DNA of 64,000 nt from Paralvinella palmiformis (lineage: Eukaryota > Annelida > Polychaeta > Terebellida > Alvinellidae), in assembly GCA_025642065.1 (NCBI GenBank), contig JAODUP010000164.1:248001-312000 (forward strand), written 5' to 3'. Positions 39,773 to 52,850 of this stretch are shown piece after piece; positions within the stretch are counted from its first letter, which is position 1; every line of letters starts with the position of its first letter. The translations under genes were made by a program, and so were the position numbers. The notes below the pieces were generated by a model. It did not search any database, had not been told where the DNA came from, and was given only the letters and a program-made list of their open reading frames with translations.

Positions 39773-40989
39773 ATAAAACTGCAACATTTTTATGTGTGTT
39801 TATGGAATAGTTGGTTGTGCTCTGCATTACCAACTAACATCATTATATTCCATGACATATTCTGATATTGCAGGATCTAATCAGAGTGTTGTATGTACTT
39901 ATGGCTTATGGTACATCTTATTTATCCAGGAAATGGTCACTGAGCCATATGGAACAACTAGAAAACACTTCTTGTGTTCCACGAAGTAAACCCCTCCACA
40001 AGGAAAGTTACTCATCTTTTCTAAAGCCAGACCCTCCTCATATCCAGCTTTGATGCTGTTTCACTGAACTAATTTTGATCCAACGTATTTATCAGTTAAT
40101 GAAATAAAGCAAATTAAGTAGTCTTGTTTGCTGATCCTAAAATCTGTGATGTTAGTTGGCACCTGAAAATGAAACTGGTAGAGAACTGGCTCCCAAACAA
40201 TTTATAAAAATCAGACTTATCATGTGTGTAGGTTTAAAATGAAACGGTAAAGGGTTTATCTTTATTTATTAGTTCTAATTATATCTGTGTACCCTTTGTT
40301 AATTTGAATCCAGAATGAGGTAGTATATTTGATGCAAGAACAGGGTTCCCATGCATCCTGGAAAACAAAAAAATTGTCATTGAGTTTGAGGAAATCTGGA
40401 AAAAGGTATTGCCTGTGAAAAAATCTGCTTAGAATAAAAAAGCCAGTGAATAAATATTATCCCTATCGAAGAAAACTTTGATTATAAAAGAAAAAGAATA
40501 CTGGTACATAGTCTTGATATTCCATGTCAGACAGTTATATTGATTAAATATATGCTTTTTAGCACATATCTTGATTTATTACCTTTAAATGTTGTATACT
40601 TTGTCCTGGAAAATGGTAATTTTGTCCTGGAAAATAATAAAACACATTCCTTTTGTTTCAATAATTTTACTCTATTGTGAATGTGATATTATAATAACAA
40701 ATGCTTGTTAGGCTGTATAGATCTGTAAATTTGAGGAGCAGACTGTTCTCATTCTCAGCCTTAACTTGTCTATGTTTTGTTGAATTTAATTTATATTCTG
40801 CAGTTAAATGTATATAGTTTTACCAGTGTTGGAAATATAACCACGTGTGGACACCTATGGCTGACAGTTATTTACATGGGTATGCATCTTTCAAAAATTG
40901 ATGGCCCTGTGGTAGGGCTGTTTTTTCACAATTTTGTTCATCAATCTTACTCAAATTAATACTCACTAAAATCAAAGCAAGTCGTCATC

Positions 40990-41250
40990 TTTTATTCACT
41001 GAATAAACAGTTTTTCATTGTGATCCCCCCCCCCAAAAAAAAATACTGTTGGAAGTTCTTGTGCCCATAAGTCTAGTTGTAATGGCCAATTACTGTGCCA
41101 CTTGCTTTCCATATTTATATTTTACATGTGCTTTTGTTGACAACTGGTTCTGTCATTGGATAGAATGTTTTGAACCAATCAGCAATAAGGACACTGAATG
41201 GCTTAAATTGTGCCGATGTGTCGTTAAATAACATTCATCCATCCATTGTG
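40990..41250 (+). mobile_element. Retroelement 3' end with TAAATAACATTCATCC tail
   Basis: Ends in GTGTCGTTAAATAACATTCA followed by a CATCCATC tail, a 3' terminus I associate with retroposons of lophotrochozoans. The 60-codon ORF inside it has no recognised domain. Confidence 0.4.
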
Positions 41251-41290
41251 TAAATACTTGATTTAGTAAAATTCTCCCAATTTTAGCAAG

Positions 41291-42010
41291 ATGTTACAAC
41301 AATTTCTGGGCTTTGAACTACCGAAAAGAAAGAAAAGATCAACAGCAAGGTGTTAAATCAGGTGTATGACGCATACAAAACAAAAAAGGAATATTGTTTA
41401 AATCTGGAAGACTGATGTTCCCTGGCCTGTAGTCAGTTACAATGATGTGCTAACTAAAGAAGATAAAAACAGAGAATGACATTTGTCAGTGGATGGAATT
41501 TGAGATGGGTGGATGGTTACTGTTTAGTGACATGTTGGCACAGTTTTTGTGATTCGTTTGTGCTAGAACGTTTGAGGTGAAAATTGCTTTAATAGTTTGA
41601 TTATTAAAGGTTAATAAGCCAAATTATTGTTATCAATAAAGCTAAAATGTATATTTAAAATTTATATTTAAAATGTAGAATGTGATAAATAATGAGTTGA
41701 TTAATTAATATAGATTCTCTGGGGTTATGATATTAATAGATGCTGTGGCTGGAATTTGAGACACGATGACCTTTCTGCACATGAAATGAGTGAGGATCAC
41801 AAATTATCTAGTAAGATTTACACCAAACGGAATGCTAAACCTGATGAAGCTCCAGCAGAAAAAGCTATACAACTGCTAAACACAAAATTATTCAATCACT
41901 TGAGCAAACTGTTTATTACTTCTCACAGTATTGTCAAGAACTCCAGACCAGTTAGCGATTTTGAATCGGTGTGCCATTCCGTGACTTGGAAGATGGTAAA
42001 CTTCATTTAG
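41291..42010 (+). pseudogene. hAT/ZNF862-like transposase-derived fragment
   Basis: Two pieces on one strand. A short opening frame (MLQQFLGFELPKRKKR then a stop at 41,354) resembles the lysine-rich start of ZNF862/KIAA1586-type proteins. A second frame at 41,756-42,010 contains DHKLSSKIYTKRN, AEKAIQLLNTKLFNHLSK and TSHSIVKNSRPVSDFESVC. This second block has the layout of the segment of ZNF862-like proteins in which an H-x-x-A motif is followed by A-x-x-A-L-x-x-L, then L-x-x-x-F-x-x-A-H-x-x-x-K and R-P-x-x-D-F. These proteins descend from hAT-type transposases. Nothing after the second piece continues the family, so this is a remnant lying in HINT2 intron 1. The assignment is by motif memory, not search. 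Confidence 0.5.
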
Positions 42011-42851
42011 GGGGAGCACTGTACCAATATACTGGATGTCCTGTACCTTATGCTGTCTCTACCAGCTGGGACATTTGAGCAAACCTGGAACAATGTTCTT
42101 ATTTTTATTCATCATCAATCGTGCTGTATAATGATTGAAATAGAGTTGGATGGTTGTATCTTCGGGCCTCACCTGAGACTTGCCAATTTGTTGTAACTTC
42201 GGGGCAATCTACCTCATTTCACGGGAACATTAGAACATTTTGAAACAGTGTTCCACAAAATGCCTTTAATATCAATTATCATTTCACTGAACTCCAATAA
42301 TCTGATATATAAAATACATTCGAAATTAAAACCAATACATTTATTCTCGAACACGTTATCAACTACATTTTCAGGTTGGACAATATTTCATCAGGACGGG
42401 TAACTTTTCAAACTTGCCAGCCCTGAGGTCTGATGATTTTTTTTGGTGAATTTCCAACACAGGTTTTGCATGTGATAAATCAACTCGTTTTGTTGTCAAA
42501 GGTGGTCATGTAACAATGGTGTTGGTTACTTTGTTATTGTAGCTTAACCTTAAGATCAATTCATATATATGTATACTAATTCTTATCAAATGTTTATATA
42601 TATGGCAAGCGTTAATAAATAATAAACATATCAGAGTAGTTTGAGTCTATTTCATCTTGTTTACAACAGTGGACCTTCACAGTTTCACTAAGAAATGAGC
42701 GAAATCTCTTTTTAGACAAAGCAGGTCGATATTTTTTCCAAAAGGTGTTGCAAGATGTTTAATTACCAATGTTGGTGAAGTCAAAGATTTAATAGTTCTA
42801 ATCGTATTAAAAAAATATTACTTTTACACATAATATTTCTGTCTCCTTTAG

Positions 42852-42995
<144 letters not shown>

Positions 42996-43068
42996 TAGGA
43001 TGGAGGTCTTCATCTGAAAATAATCTCATCTACAAACCTTAGAACTGTTTATTATTTTGAAATAGTAG

Positions 43069-43432
<364 letters not shown>

Positions 43433-43998
43433 GTAATTGGATGCTGTCTTCGTGTATCTCTCTCCCAAGCGGATCCTCTGGTTTAGGGATGTAGATGTTT
43501 GTTTTAATTTTAATGTAACCTCGTACGAGGCATCATCTGTCACTGAATGCCTGGTGATTTATGATACACAATCTGTAACTGTACAGCTGTTTATTACTCC
43601 CCAGCTGTTATATACATTTTGATATCACTTTCCTGGTTTACAGGTTCTTGTGCATGACATATGTTCCTTTGACATCATTGTTTGCTTCTGCCAATTATTA
43701 ATTTACGGCTAAATGTGCCGAGACAGGAAACAAAATTTAATGGTAGCCATGAACCTTCTGCCAACTCTTGATCTTGAAACCAGCTAAGTTCTTGCATTAT
43801 GTCATGCTTGTTTAAGAAACATTGTTGTCAACTGTGACTTTTTCCAGTTATTACATTTATTGTTTGTTTTTTTATTCAGTGTCTTACTTCTTCGGTGGCT
43901 GGTATTTTTATGATGGCTCAACTTTGTATTTCATGTCTAGTTTTGAAAGTGATGATGTTTTAAAATCACAACTAAAAGCTGATTTATCATTTTACCAG

Positions 43999-44074
43999 CT
44001 ACTTGGCCATTTGCTGATTGTTGCCAAGAAGGTTGCCAAGGAAAGAGGATTGGATGAGAGTGGATATAGACTTG
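43999..44074 (+). CDS. HINT2: HINT2-like, exon 4
   Basis: Acceptor TTACCAG at 43,998; 25 codons plus one base; donor GTAATG at 44,075. Encodes LLGHLLIVAKKVAKERGLDE and SGYRL, equivalent to HINT2 LLGHLLLVAKQTAKAEGL..GYRL, the long helix packed against the nucleotide site. Phase 0 in, phase 1 out, consistent with either exon 3 version and with exon 5. Confidence 0.92.
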
Positions 44075-44222
44075 GTAATGTAATGACAGTGAATTGATGA
44101 AAGCATTCAAATTTGAACTGTTACTGGTTTTTATTTATTGGTATTCATTCAGTAAACATATCACAAATAACCGACAGAGTTCACAGAATAAAAACGTTAT
44201 CACTTAGGACAATAATAAATAA

Positions 44223-44333
<111 letters not shown>

Positions 44334-44508
44334 AGACGCCGACTAATCGGGGTAGAATACATATGTGAAATTGAGAGTATAGGTGTTATTGAATCTATTG
44401 AGTTATTTAAGAGTAACATTCTCTGATGACGTGAACTGTTTATAGAAGAGCTAGGAGGTCTTTGGTGGTTATGTTCTATTATTGTTTCAACAGGGTTTTT
44501 ATATATTG

Positions 44509-44514
44509 AATAAA
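44509..44514 (+). terminator. HINT2 polyadenylation signal
   Basis: AATAAA about 175 bp after the HINT2 stop codon and followed by a GT/T-rich stretch, the expected arrangement for the transcript end. Confidence 0.6.
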
Positions 44515-47049
44515 ATGAGAGTTTTTGTTGATTTCTTGGGGGTTTTCTTCTGTCAGATTCAAGTGAACTTTTTTACCATAGCGTACTAATATATATTTTT
44601 TATGCAACACACAAATGATCAACTAGCTGCTGGAAATTGTTATATTTGCACAGGGTCATCTCTTTATTATCTAGTTTACTAGACTGTAAATTTAGTAAAG
44701 ACAAATGTTTACCAGGTTTGATAAGAATGAAAACCAGGTATAGTTATGTGGCTACAAGATCAACCCATAATTATTTCACCAAACGAATCTATCCAAGTAT
44801 TCACGATTTAAAGTAAATAAAACTTGATGTTGGAATGTACATGCTATTTTATAAGACACACAGACTACTGGTAATTACTGTGGAATGAGAAATGGGTTCT
44901 ATTTTAAGATACAATAACCTGTAGGTAGATATTCTGGCATTAAATAAGTACACTACTAGCATCGGGCTAGATTGAATTTGAATGAGATCTCGGTCACTCG
45001 TACTAAATCACTTTAGTAAATAATTTGATGAATTATAGTTTTATTTTTTTTACCAAGTACCGGTAAGCATGTAGTAGTCAAGTGTTGAGAGTTTTGAGTA
45101 CTATTTACTTGACAATAATTACAAAACAGTTTAAATCTTACTTATTTCAGTAGGAAAAGTTCCCAGATTTGATTCAGTGACCTGATATATCTTCCATATG
45201 TTATCAGCGTCATTTATAACTCTACACTGCTGTCTTTTTAGACACTTCAATATATATATATATACACACACATGCACACAAATATTATAACAAAATCAGT
45301 GTAACTGACATTTTCATTAACAAATTATCAAATGAAGAAACATATTGTTAGAAATGTTTTTTAGGAATGTTATTTGTTTTGAGTTGAAAATTCGCATGTG
45401 AGCAAAGTAGCCATAACTTATTTGTAAGATGGTATTTTGACATTGAAAACAATATTTTTCATCTGTGAAGTCAACATACATTGTATCCTTTTTCATGATG
45501 ACATATTTAGAATTAGTCGTTTGTACCAATTCTTGTGACACCGAATTCATGATCTGGTCGATCACGTGCCTGTTTTTAAAAGAAGTCAAACTGTAGGGTA
45601 AAAGTTTTGAAACAAATACATATTCGGCATTTCATCCGTTTCACCCCAAATGACCAAGATCATAGAAAAACATGACCTGGATTAACCATTTTCAGTGATA
45701 TAACGTGGAATCACTTGGATAATGTTCCAACTGGTCATATTCCTCGTCATTTGTTAATTCTATATTTGTACATCTGCACACATTTATATGCGTATACGAT
45801 CATTCTTGCGTACCAATAGGACACAGAGACTAATAACGGGGAAAAAATCATCAAAATAATTTATCATGTGGGAGCACGCGCACACACATTGTAACGTTTT
45901 GTGGTGACTCCAACTTTCTGAGACAATCGGAACATTATCTGATATTGATCGTCTGCTGAATAAAGCAGTATATTATTAAAAATTCGAGTACAATGTACTT
46001 CAATTATCTCCGGATTAGACTGCAATAATAGATCCAATATATCTCATTAAAATCCTGTTTTACTTAACACGTGCTCCCTCCGTATTAGTTTGAGGAACAT
46101 CGCGGAATTAACTCGCATCAAGGCACTACGTCGTTGATAATAATCTCTTCACTGCAGCTGAATTGGACTTTTGAGATGTCAAAAATTCTGTATTACCGTC
46201 AATATATACGATGACAGATGTTATTTGTTGACGACTGGCATTGTCCGATTTGGGGGAAGTTAAAACCAGAGTATGTTTTGATCCTTATGTCTTGTTACAC
46301 CTGGTACTAGAGCCGTCTTAACTTATGGGCACTTGCCCAGTGGCCCCACGTGCATAGGGGCTCCATGCTAATATATGTATATCGTGACTTGCTGTCAATA
46401 GATTACTACTATGCTATACTAAACTATAAATATGAGTTACCATATTACAAGCGGACATTAACATCGGAATCTGACGTAATACCGCGGTCACCTCTACAAC
46501 CTCACGTCCATGTATGTATACGGATCTCGACCTTTTTTTTCCTGTGGGTGGTTGTGTAGGTAGGGACCCAGTACAATGCTTTGCCTGGGGGGGGGCTATG
46601 ATGTTGTTAAGATGGCATTGCCTGGGATATACTAGTGGACCATCCAAATTTGGAAAAGACCTCTAGAATTTGTTTAACGTCATCGTTTGTTAATAGCAGT
46701 TGGTCGTTTGTTAACATCCATGTGGAATCAATCATTCATAGGATGACAAAAAAAAAAGATGTGGGTGGATGTCATTATCACTTTTAGGTTTCACGGTCAT
46801 AAAGGTCACCAATGTAAACAATGCGGTTTTCACAAGTTTATTTGTCTAAGTAGTTTAAAACTGCAACAGAAGCATGATAATACACCTTTTCCGCGGAGCA
46901 TGCGCATTCAACAGTAGTCGAGGAACACGCGGGTTGTGGGTCAACCCCTGAAGCGAGTACAAAGTTTTGCATTGATCCAGACGAGTGACTGAAACGTAGC
47001 CGTGTTAGAATCTTTTGTGCCAGGAAAACGGAATATTTCACAAATAGAA
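44515..47049. other. Intergenic region
   Basis: AT-rich sequence without a recognisable gene. A minus-strand frame at 45,317-45,589 (preceded by an AG at about 45,567 and containing IDQIMNSVSQELVQTTNSKY) looks protein-like but matched nothing known. The segment 46,310-46,640 has higher G+C and poly-G/poly-C runs and may be an old repeat. Confidence 0.5.
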
Positions 47050-49309
47050 ATGGACCAGGATGGAGATGAAGTGTCACAGATGGTAAATATATGTATTTTT
47101 TGTCCTCTAGTGCGAAGACAACTAGTCTATTTCATAAATCATAGACAGTCATAAAAATAGCCAAATGCACTTTCACCGGTCTCGACCGTAATAGCGACAA
47201 GGCTGTGTAAGTTTTCAATGATATGCTGTTATTGCATCCGTAAGAGTATATCAAGTCTATGAATATAGAAGATACATTATCTGTATTGATATTGCAATGA
47301 GATTAAGTCAACAATTCCGACCAGTTAAGAAGCTGCAGTAGATTTATTTCACAATAACATAGGTTGGAGCACGTGATTCCTGGTGCTGATGGCACAGGGA
47401 GCATTGCGTTATCGTAGTAGCCAAATATATTGTGTGTGTAAACTCACCAAGGCGATAATCATGACCCATTCGGCCTATATGTCGTGGACTATTTGCAGAG
47501 CAGGGACAGTATATTATATATATATATATATATTGTAGGTAATTATTTATGGCTTATTATTTGCTTAAAATTAAGTTAAATATAAATGTGCATACTAACC
47601 CTAATTTATACAAATGTTTTATTTCTTACACTTAAATACAGGACCTCAACAATGTGACATTGACAGAAAAGTACATTGATGGGGCCTCTCTTGCTGAAAG
47701 ACACCCAAACAAACTCACCAAGCAGGAATTGAAATTCTGGTTGGACTGTAGAGCAATAAGTCACAAAAAGTTGAAAACCAAGGCAGAACTTGTTACCAGG
47801 TATGTAGTAATATATGCATTTTGTGTCTTGATATGCCTCCTCTGCTGGTTATCAGGTTATGAACTTGTATGTTGTGACTCATATAAATTTGTCTTTCTTC
47901 CCTCTATTTTTTTTTCAGGGCTAATAGGACAGCATTATGCTATATTGGTATTTAGGGCAACCAGGTGATACATATACAGTCATAGGACGACCGAACGATC
48001 CAGTTTTGTTTGAAAATTGCTACTAAATTATCTGTCTGTCTATCATATAATTGGTTCCTGTTTTATATCTTTTTAGAGTTCTTGAGGTATCCAGAACTGA
48101 TGTTGTTGTAGTCGACCCAACTCCTGACCTGCTCTACACAAAGGGGAAGTCAGAATCATCCTCCAACACATGGCTGATTGTGAACAAAGCAAGAATGGTG
48201 AAACTGCACATGCAGAAAGCATCAATCAACCTACGTCTGGATGGCAGAAGGTTATTCCACCAGGAATATCCTTCAATGACATTTATATCAATGACTATGT
48301 GCTCAATTCTGGAAAACGTGCATTCAAGATGGATTCTGACCAACCACGGAAGAAGACATGTGTCCGGCCCGAGACCAAAGGATACTGTTTTTTCACTGAG
48401 AAGTACCTCCATGATATTTGGTGTGTGACTGACAATGAACACACATATTTCAAATCCAAGTGCTTCCCCAGCCAGAGAAAGAATGATCAGCCCCACCAGA
48501 TCTGGTGTGCCATAAAGATGACCAACTTTAATGTGGATATTGGCCAGTGCACTTGCGTTGCCGGTAAATCAGGGTATTGCAACCATCTTATGGCTCTCCT
48601 GTACCAAATCAGCCACTTTTCAAAGTTGGCCACGATAATCATTCCAGATGATCTCTCCAAAACATCAATGCCCATGACTTGGCAGAAACCACGAATAGAA
48701 GGGGTAGCTGCGGAACCCATCATGTAGGTGAAGTTGTCAGCCGAAAGCAACGTAATTGTCAAAAGTATGTCGAGCGGCTCCAGAGTAAATCTGGCATGGA
48801 TGTAAAAAAATGCCAATGTCATTTAAGCATGGACGGGATCATGAACATGTGGCCATACGCAAATACCAGAAATAGATGGCCAACACAGGCCACAAAGTTG
48901 AAATCTGTCCATCAGGACTAGTTGTGAGAGGGGACTATCCACATCTTGGTGCTTCTCCAGATGGCAAAGTGTTGGACCCTGTAGCTCATCCACACTTTGG
49001 CATCATTGAAGTCAAATGTCCACACAAATACTGAAGTGTGAAGCCAAGAGAAGCCACAGCAAAAGATAAGGACTTCTGTCTAGGTACATCTAGATATGGC
49101 GATCTGAACTTGAGGACGAATCATCATTACTTCTGCCAAGTACAGGGACAAATGTTGATCACTGGGGCCAAGTGGTGTGACTTTGTTGTGTATACATTCA
49201 AAGGACTACCCATTGAATGCATTGCATTTGATGAAACGTTCTGTGAGAACATGTTGAAAAAATTGAATACTTTTTATTTCGAGAGTTACTTGGCACATGC
49301 CAAAGTCTA
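47050..49309 (+). pseudogene. SAP-like/SWIM zinc finger/YqaJ-type nuclease gene, broken
   Basis: Exon 1 (47,050-47,082, MDQDGDEVSQM) and exon 2 (47,642-47,799, with LTKQELKFWLDCRAISHKKL and KTKAELVTR, a SAP-like helix-turn) have matching phases and good splice sites. Exon 3 starts at 48,077. Near 48,165 the frame shifts. The new frame then runs to 48,726 and holds CVAGKSGYCNHLMALLY preceded by QCTC, a SWIM-type zinc-binding pattern (C-x-C-x(n)-C-x-H). After another shift come LGASPDGK, a stop next to GIIEVKCPH, and HHYFCQVQGQMLITGAKWCD, all hallmarks of the YqaJ fold (PD-(D/E)xK-type exonuclease; the E-x-K is the metal-site motif). At least two frameshifts and one stop remain, so it is non-functional as read. 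Multi-copy SWIM-YqaJ genes of this kind are common in marine invertebrate genomes. AATAAA follows near 49,487. Confidence 0.8.
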
Positions 49310-50115
49310 AGAAATATATGCAGTGTCTGTGAGAATGGGGTACTGTTACCATGTTCATTTCCAATTTGAGCCATTCAATTTGGTATACATGTATGTGTGT
49401 TAATCTATTTTTGTCGAGGTCCTGTATATATTTGTTATTGCTTCGAAAATGTGACTTAGTTCACATGGCATCATTACAGTGGCTGCAATAAAATATTAAG
49501 TTTCATACAAATAATTCATGATGGACAAACTTATAGATTTCCATAGATTAACTATTGGTGTGTATGTGCTTAGTCCATAAATCTTGCAGTAAATAAATTT
49601 TGCACCACTCCATATTCAGAGATGAAAGTTTTTAGCCTGGATTTTCATGCCAATTATTCATATAAATGACAAAAATTATGGCATTTCAAGGTTTTTCATT
49701 AACATTCAATTTGATCTCTGTGTATTAAATGCAACATAGCATTGAATTAAAAAAAAATGATTTTATATAAACATAAACCAGTAAGGGCTGTTCCACTAAG
49801 TATAGTGGGGCTGAACGTTTTTGCCCCCCTCCCACATATCGTATATTTTAAAATGGTGAAAGTAGTAGAATATATACAAAAGTGATATACATTGTAATCA
49901 TGATAATGTTACAATGTATCTCCGATCGATCTTTCTCGATTTTCAACTGTGTCTCGAGATATGTGATGCATTTATGGAGTAATTCTATTGGGTTGGCATC
50001 AACATCTTCATGGGGTGATCCAGCTTTGGTGGTTGGGATTCACTGTAGTTGTGATAACACTGGTTGAATCGTTAGAAGTCACAGTTGCCGTGGCAGTTGC
50101 TGAACTGTTTTTTGT
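49310..50115. other. 3' flank of the SWIM-YqaJ pseudogene
   Basis: AT-rich sequence with an AATAAA near 49,487 that probably served the neighbouring pseudogene. Nothing else recognised. Confidence 0.5.
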
Positions 50116-50438
50116 CACTCTCTCCTTCCATCGACTATTGTTCCTGTTAAATAGAGAGTAGAGTCTGGCTTCAGAAATTTTCGGCCACGATACGTTATTC
50201 TGAAGTCACTGTAAATAACATGACGAGAACATATCTTTGTGTGAGATGTGATTTTGAATAGTGGTCCAACATCTCTGCCAATTTTTACAATCTATATTTT
50301 TAACAGTTTGGCATCTTTTGGCAAAACATGGAATGTAACAGTTTTCCCATTGTCTGTCACATATCCTGATGTGTTGCAGTCTGGAACACAACAACTCTGT
50401 TTAATTTTACTCCTCTTCAGTGGCTTTCTGACATCCAT
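50116..50438 (-). pseudogene. THAP-domain gene fragment with stop at the conserved Trp
   Basis: Minus-strand frame from ATG at 50,438. It starts MDVRKPLKRSKIKQ, then CCVPDC, TFHVLPKDAKLLK, a TAG at 50,294-50,292, and after the stop IVKIGRDVGPLFKI and KICSRH. This is the C2CH signature of a THAP DNA-binding domain (C-x(2-4)-C-x(35-50)-C-x(2)-H), the domain used by P-element-type transposases and many domesticated proteins. The stop falls where the domain has its invariant tryptophan, consistent with a TGG-to-TAG change. The frame then stays open to a TGA at 50,118-50,116 but no longer resembles the family after the C-S-R-H. It is about 0.8 kb from the SWIM-YqaJ pseudogene on the opposite strand. 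Confidence 0.75.
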
Positions 50439-51425
50439 CTTATAGTAATTTATTCTGTAAATATAAATTGATGCACTGAATAAGTAAATTATCAATTACA
50501 GAATAAACAAATAATGTTAACACTTATAAACACTAAAACCGAGCCAGATCTACATGCCCGGCTTTGTTTTTACACAATTGCAGCATTATATGGTACAACA
50601 AATATTGAGTATCACTCTCGTAAATAAGTTGTCAAATCTGACAGCTCTGTGTGAAAACAGAGTCTCCCTCATCAGCCCGCTGCTTATCAATGGCCGGCCA
50701 CATCAAAAACATGACAACTTTCGTGCTATCTTTTTATGTCGACATGATCATCGATTAGTTTCAACAGATTTTTTCTGAATAGTATAATAATTGATCTTCC
50801 TAAAAATTGCCATGATAATGTAAATAATCATATTTAAAAGTGAGTGACTTACTCTAAACTGTACAGGGGGTTCGGAAACTTCGACCCATATCTATCCCGC
50901 CACGTGCTTTGAGCCGACGTGACAAATATAAACAAATGTTTGTAAATCACATTTCTAGTCAAACGAAAATATAACATGCTTATATACTTACTAATTCGTG
51001 AACTGCGACATGTTAGCTTTCCAATGCACCCAAATACATGACGATTATTCCATATGTAAACGGGATTTTGTTCATATTTCTGGACAACTCTCATGTAAAA
51101 CAATATCGATCAATAAATAGCACGCGAAAACTGCGGCGTGGCCAGACCGGTTTTGGGTCTATACCCAATTCGTTAGTTTCTGCCACTGCCGACAGATGGC
51201 GGGATGGTGGTGGAAAAGGTGTATTGGCACCCAAAAATGGCAAATCCAAAATGGCGGCCACCTTGTCCAAGATGGAGGACACTTTTTCTCCAAATGGCAT
51301 TACATAACTTTGCATATAATCATTCGATATGAGTCATCTTAATTGGTGTCTATTTGTGTGTTGTCAAAACATGCTATTTTAAACACAATCCTGAAGATGA
51401 CGAGCATCATGTGTACGGGTACATG
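50439..51425. other. Spacer, nothing recognised
   Basis: Contains short ORFs on both strands around 51.04-51.31 kb (AAGATGGCGG-type words near 51,250) but no domain could be identified. Confidence 0.5.
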
Positions 51426-51770
51426 TAGATTAGGCCACACATCATCGACACACACCCTCCTCCTTCATGGGGAGCATTGAACGAAGCGACCAGTGTCATT
51501 AACCCTCATATAACAACCGCATGGGTGCTGCCCATTCTTCAGGCACCAGCAGATGACAATGATAAACTTACCACAGTGATTAGTAATTGTATGTCCATTT
51601 CACACCATGTGGACCAGAAGCACACAATCATTACTGCTGACCAACTACTGTATGTGTGGGCATCTTTCTTAAGGGAGGACTCTACATCTGCTTCAACTTC
51701 TTCAAAGGCATTGGCCAATACATGGACAGTGCAGGACTGGGTGACCGATGGACCAGACACGGGCTAAATT
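51426..51770 (+). pseudogene. Remnant of a multi-copy Cys-rich element gene, 5' part
   Basis: Frame at 51,477-51,767 contains VISNCMSISHHVDQKHTIIT followed by ADQLLY. A second frame, shifted by a gap, reads GGLYICFNFFKGIGQYMDSA then GLGDRW. In intact relatives I know from mollusc and brachiopod genomes, these two blocks (K-x-x-I-I-T-x-D-Q-P-L-Y and G-G-L-H-x-x-x-N-F-L-K-x-I-G) lie in one frame separated by about 30 residues. Here that spacer is deleted and the frame is lost. The function of this family is unknown. Confidence 0.55.
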
Positions 51771-51774
51771 CAAT

Positions 51775-51900
51775 TCCGGAATTTGAATTGAGGGTCAATT
51801 CCAGTTCCGAAATTTGAATTGATTATTAAAAAATGGAATTTGAATTGAGAAATTTTGAATTGGAATTGAGAAGTTTTGAATTGAAATTGGAGTTTCCTAC
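51775..51900. repeat. GAATTG-rich segment
   Basis: Recurring GGAATTTGAATTGA words directly after the Cys-rich element remnant. They resemble the terminal words of some hAT-type elements; boundaries not resolved. Confidence 0.35.
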
Positions 51901-51965
51901 AAAAAATACACAAATTAATTTAACATTTTTACCATGTTAACGCTTACATGCGGTTACCAATATAT

Positions 51966-51966
51966 A

Positions 51967-52009
<43 letters not shown>
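51966..52009. repeat. (TA)n microsatellite
   Basis: TA dinucleotide run between the two Cys-rich element pieces. Confidence 0.95.
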
Positions 52010-52013
<4 letters not shown>

Positions 52014-52559
52014 TACGCACACCGACCGGAGCACCCCCACGTGAGCGTTTAACCAATTAAAATAGTTTGGCTACCGTGGGCTCCGCCTACAACACTGTGA
52101 CACCACGATATAGCATACCTGTAATCTATATAGAGATATTGCTATTTAGGAATTTACCCCCTTTCAATGTTTAGAACGGGTAAACAAATTTTATCCACAA
52201 ATACTCACTAGACAAATGCTCATCAATAAAGTGGGAGATTGGACAAATGCCCACCAAGAAAAACAAAAATAATAAAAGAAAAAAAATTAATAAACGACAA
52301 AATGACCCTTCTAGATTTTTATAACCTCCATCATAGCAATAATCTGTAAATATATTGTGTAAGTTTCAGATACGTTATACCAATAAAGAGATTAAGAAAG
52401 TGTATTACCAGAATGATATTATTAGCACCTTTTATATAATTTTGTGAATCTTGATTGCAATGAACGAAGTCCTGAATATTATATGATTGCAATCATGGAT
52501 ACAATTTATAAAACACAATATAAAACATTGTAATTGATGATACATGTATAAAGAAGCCT

Positions 52560-52850
52560 AAAGATTACATGGCCATGATGGAGAGCCCACACCAGTCGAA
52601 GAGTTTGTGTGTTACCTATATGACACACCGAAACACCCAACCATGCCGGATTACAGCTGTTTGGTAAGGCCAAAAAGGGTCTGAAGATGCTGCCTCCAAC
52701 TCGAAATGCCTTGGACCTTCGTGCAATACGATATCAAATGCCTGCGTGAAACTGGTGACATGCAGCTGCAAGCCAAAGTTCAAGACTGGCAGATGTTCCT
52801 GCTTCAAGAAGAACATGCAGTGCACTGTATTATATGGATGTGATGTAATT
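52560..52850 (+). pseudogene. Remnant of the same Cys-rich element gene, 3' part
   Basis: Pieces in different frames: PVEEFVCYLYDTPK, then KKGLKMLPPTRNALDL, then CSCKPKFKTGRCSCFKKNMQ with a further Cys. The spacing (C-S-C-x(8)-C-S-C-x(5)-C) and the K-K-G-L-K-x-L-P-P-T-R block are those of the carboxyl-terminal half of the gene whose earlier part lies 0.8 kb upstream. Two frame changes and a stop show that it is dead. Confidence 0.55.

Larger units (their letters stand above)
36777..42851 (+). other. HINT2 intron 1 with transposon debris
   Basis: Contains SINE copies, a duplicated AAATAC-rich segment, a retroelement 3' end near 41.0-41.25 kb and a hAT/ZNF862-like remnant. ORFs at 36,839-37,069, 37,335-37,703 (122 codons) and a short helical-looking frame near 37,790-37,930 were read but matched no family I recognise. 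A frame with a plausible acceptor before it (39,874) ends in a stop at 40,051-40,053, with AATAAA near 40,102. It could be a terminal exon of an unseen gene, but there is nothing to identify it. Confidence 0.55.
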
